Source of the DNA: Pseudonocardia endophytica
Lineage (GTDB): Bacteria; Actinomycetota; Actinomycetes; Mycobacteriales; Pseudonocardiaceae
Length of the DNA: 64,000 bases
Assembly: GCF_004339565.1 (NCBI RefSeq)
Contig: NZ_SMFZ01000002.1
Span: forward strand, 930,001 to 994,000
Direction of reading: 5' to 3'
This document shows, in pieces, positions 62,237 to 64,000 of this stretch. The position numbers and the translations under genes were made by a program. Position 1 is the first letter of the stretch. Every line of letters begins with the position of its first letter. The notes beneath the pieces were generated by a model. The model did not search any database, was not told the origin of the DNA, and worked only from the letters and a program-made list of their open reading frames with translations.

Positions 62237-64000
62237 TCAGTCCGACGACGTCCCGCCGGTGTCCGACGTCCCGGTCCCGGACGTCCCGGTGACGAACGAG
62301 CCGGTCCGCACGGCCCGGACACCGGGCGCCCCGGTGGCCGTCGGGGTCACGGTCGGCGACGCCGTCGCGGGGCCCTCGGGAGCCGCGTCGTCGGCGTCGT
62401 CGGTCCCGGAGCTCCCGGCCGCGTTGATCTCGACGCCGGACGACTCCGTCGCAGATCCCGACGCTCGTGGTTCGACGGCCGCGGTGTCGCCCACGGCCTC
62501 GGTGTCGGCCACGGCTTCGGTGTCGGCCACGGCTTCGGTGTCGGCCACGGCTTCGGTGTCGGCCACGGCTTCGGTGTCGGCCACGGCTTCGGTGTCGGCC
62601 ACGGCTTCGGTGTCGGCCACGGCTTCGGTGTCGGCCACGGCGTCGGGAGCCGTGTCGGGCCCGGTGCCGGCTGCCCCGCCGGGCGGGGTCTCGGGCACGG
62701 CGTCGTCCGGAGTGGCAGGCGCCGGGACGTCCGTGTCCTCCGGCGTCGGCGGGATCTGACCGGCGGGCACCGACGGCGGCAGCGCGGACGTCGTGGCCGG
62801 GGCCTCCTGGGACAGGACGGCGCCGCCGGAGTCGGCCGGGACCAGCCACAACACACCGGACGGCGGCAGGCGCAGCGACGCGGAGGCGGGCTGCCCGTGC
62901 CACATCACCGGCTCCGCGACGACCGACCCCAGGTTCCCGACGCCCGACCCGCCGTAGCTCTCGGCGTCGGTGTTCAGCACCTCGGTCCAGCGGCCGGGGA
63001 ACGGCAGCCCGACCCGGTAGTTCTCGTTCGGCGCCCCGGAGAAGTTCGCGACGCAGGCCAGCACGGTCGGGCGACCCTCGTCGTCGGTGCCGTGGCGCAG
63101 GAAGCTGAGCACGTTGCCCGCCGCGTCGTTGGCGTCGATCCACGCGAAGCCGTCCGGAGTGGTGTCCTTGCGCCACAACGCCGAATGGTCGCGGTACATC
63201 CGGTTCAGGTCGCCGACGAGCGTCTTGCACCCGCCGTGCAGCGGGTCGGCCAGCAGGTGCCAGTCCAGCGACCGCTGCTCGGACCACTCCCTCGGCTGCC
63301 CGAACTCAGCCCCCATGAACAGCAGCTGCTTACCGGGGTGGGCCCACATGTAGGCGAGCAGCGCGCGCACACCGGCGGCCTTGTTCCACTCGTCGCCCGG
63401 CATCCGGGTCCACAGCGAACCCTTGCCGTGCACGACCTCGTCGTGGCTGATCGGCAGGACGTAGTTCTCGCTGAACGCGTACATCAGCGAGAACGTCATC
63501 TGGTTGTGGTGGTAGCTGCGATGCACCGGGTCGTGCGCCAGATAGTCCAGCGTGTCGTGCATCCAGCCCATGTTCCACTTGAACCCGAACCCGAGTCCGC
63601 CCATGTAGGTCGGGCGGGTCACGCCGGGCCACGCCGTGGACTCCTCGGCGATCGTCACGACGCCGGGGTGCTCCCGGTAGACGGTCGCGTTCATCTCCTG
63701 CAGGAACGCGACCGCGTCCAGGTTTTCCCGTCCACCGTGGACGTTCGGGAGCCACTGCCCGTCGGCGCGTGAGTAGTCCAGGTAGAGCATCGACGCGACG
63801 GCGTCCACCCGCAGGCCGTCCAGGTGGAACGACTCCAGCCAGTACAGCGCGTTCGCGACCAGGAAGTTCTTCACCTCCGGACGCCCGAAGTCGAACACGA
63901 GCGTGCCCCAGTCCGGCTGCTCACCGCGGCGCGGGTCGGCGTGCTCGTAGCAGGGCGTGCCGTCGAAGCGGGCCAGCGCCCACTCGTCGCGCGGGAAGTG
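62237..64000 (-). CDS. glgB: 1,4-alpha-glucan branching enzyme (5' end beyond window) with repetitive C-terminal tail
   Basis: The last 587 codons of a GH13 branching enzyme that makes alpha-1,6 branches in glycogen; the N-terminal part lies outside. Catalytic nucleophile Asp in LRVDAVASML, acid/base Glu in TIAEESTAWPGV, and transition-state Asp in ISHDEVVHGK are all present, as is the C-terminal beta domain (ending near SGVLWLVPADSG). About 180 further residues form a low-complexity tail with eight VADTEA units and Thr/Gly-rich ends; this is not part of the normal enzyme. The MFS gene converges on it with 24 bp between. Confidence 0.95.
   Translation of the reverse strand, partial: HFPRDEWALARFDGTPCYEHADPRRGEQPDWGTLVFDFGRPEVKNFLVANALYWLESFHLDGLRVDAVASMLYLDYSRADGQWLPNVHGGRENLDAVAFLQEMNATVYREHPGVVTIAEESTAWPGVTRPTYMGGLGFGFKWNMGWMHDTLDYLAHDPVHRSYHHNQMTFSLMYAFSENYVLPISHDEVVHGKGSLWTRMPGDEWNKAAGVRALLAYMWAHPGKQLLFMGAEFGQPREWSEQRSLDWHLLADPLHGGCKTLVGDLNRMYRDHSALWRKDTTPDGFAWIDANDAAGNVLSFLRHGTDDEGRPTVLACVANFSGAPNENYRVGLPFPGRWTEVLNTDAESYGGSGVGNLGSVVAEPVMWHGQPASASLRLPPSGVLWLVPADSGGAVLSQEAPATTSALPPSVPAGQIPPTPEDTDVPAPATPDDAVPETPPGGAAGTGPDTAPDAVADTEAVADTEAVADTEAVADTEAVADTEAVADTEAVADTEAVADTEAVGDTAAVEPRASGSATESSGVEINAAGSSGTDDADDAAPEGPATASPTVTPTATGAPGVRAVRTGSFVTGTSGTGTSDTGGTSSD
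62499..62642 (-). repeat. 8 x 18-bp VNTR in the glgB tail
   Basis: Eight consecutive 18-bp units (TCGGTGTCGGCCACGGCT on the plus strand) encode Ala-Val-Ala-Asp-Thr-Glu. Seven are identical and the last differs by one base; a degenerate ninth unit is at 62481-62498. Near-identity implies recent slippage. Confidence 0.9.

Noticed and set aside
62499..62642. Tandem repeats considered as a CRISPR array
   Set aside because: Units are 18 bp with no spacers and lie in frame inside glgB.
62237..64000. GlgB considered as a truncated pseudogene
   Set aside because: The frame is open to the window edge with catalytic residues intact; the missing N-terminus is simply outside the window.
1..64000. tRNA, rRNA and riboswitch genes
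   Set aside because: Looked for by eye in the intergenic stretches; no cloverleaf with a TTCRANY arm, no rRNA core and no B12-box consensus was recognised. A covariance-model scan would be needed to exclude them.

Overview
The window is a very GC-rich actinobacterial chromosome segment. Its gene order, the Rho, ATP synthase and MurA sequence features and the NucS mismatch endonuclease point to the Mycobacteriales/Pseudonocardiales side of the phylum. A Pseudonocardia-like organism is my best inference, because a red-type RuBisCO operon and an ethylmalonyl-CoA pathway occur together. No taxonomic marker was searched. No rRNA, tRNA, IS element, prophage or CRISPR array was recognised.

Layout. 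1-22 kb is a conserved backbone in the same order as in Mycobacterium tuberculosis: hom-thrC-thrB, rho, rpmE, prfA, prmC, tsaC, (glyA), wecA, the complete F1Fo ATP synthase operon, a DUF2550 gene, pduO and murA. The backbone resumes with nucS (44 kb), the methylmalonyl-CoA epimerase and thiolase (54-56 kb), a YbbN-like gene (59 kb) and glgB (62-64 kb, cut by the window end). Between these anchors lie lineage-specific blocks. (a) 24-26 kb: B12-dependent ethylmalonyl-CoA mutase. (b) 26-31 kb: a minus-strand cluster of an EhuB-like binding lipoprotein, a protein built from nineteen 14-residue repeats, an FHA protein and a transmembrane Ser/Thr kinase. (c) 32-34 kb: TetR regulator and cytochrome P450. 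(d) 34-42 kb: a Calvin-cycle locus. Response regulator, histidine kinase, cbbL, cbbS, cbbX and cbbR run on the minus strand, with divergent cbbP and cbbY. (e) 44.6-47.5 kb: small genes including an XRE/DUF397 pair and a ribbon-helix-helix-like protein. (f) 47.6-57 kb: aldehyde dehydrogenase, a double 3-hydroxyacyl-CoA dehydrogenase, crotonyl-CoA carboxylase/reductase, epimerase, thiolase and MeaB.

How it works together. Thiolase, 3-hydroxyacyl-CoA dehydrogenase, Ccr, epimerase, Ecm and the MeaB chaperone cover much of the ethylmalonyl-CoA route for acetyl-CoA assimilation. PduO supplies adenosylcobalamin for the mutase. CbbL/S/X/P/Y and CbbR give CO2 fixation. Both carboxylating pathways therefore sit within about 30 kb, inside an otherwise conserved housekeeping neighbourhood.

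Regulatory texture. At least thirteen genes start 6-8 bp after a TANNNT hexamer, as expected for leaderless transcripts. A 68-bp palindromic intergenic element occurs three times, and a second family of paired short repeats occurs in two intergenic regions. Several coding regions carry low-complexity or tandem-repeat tracts (rho, atpG, the 14-residue repeat protein, a WYL regulator, glgB).
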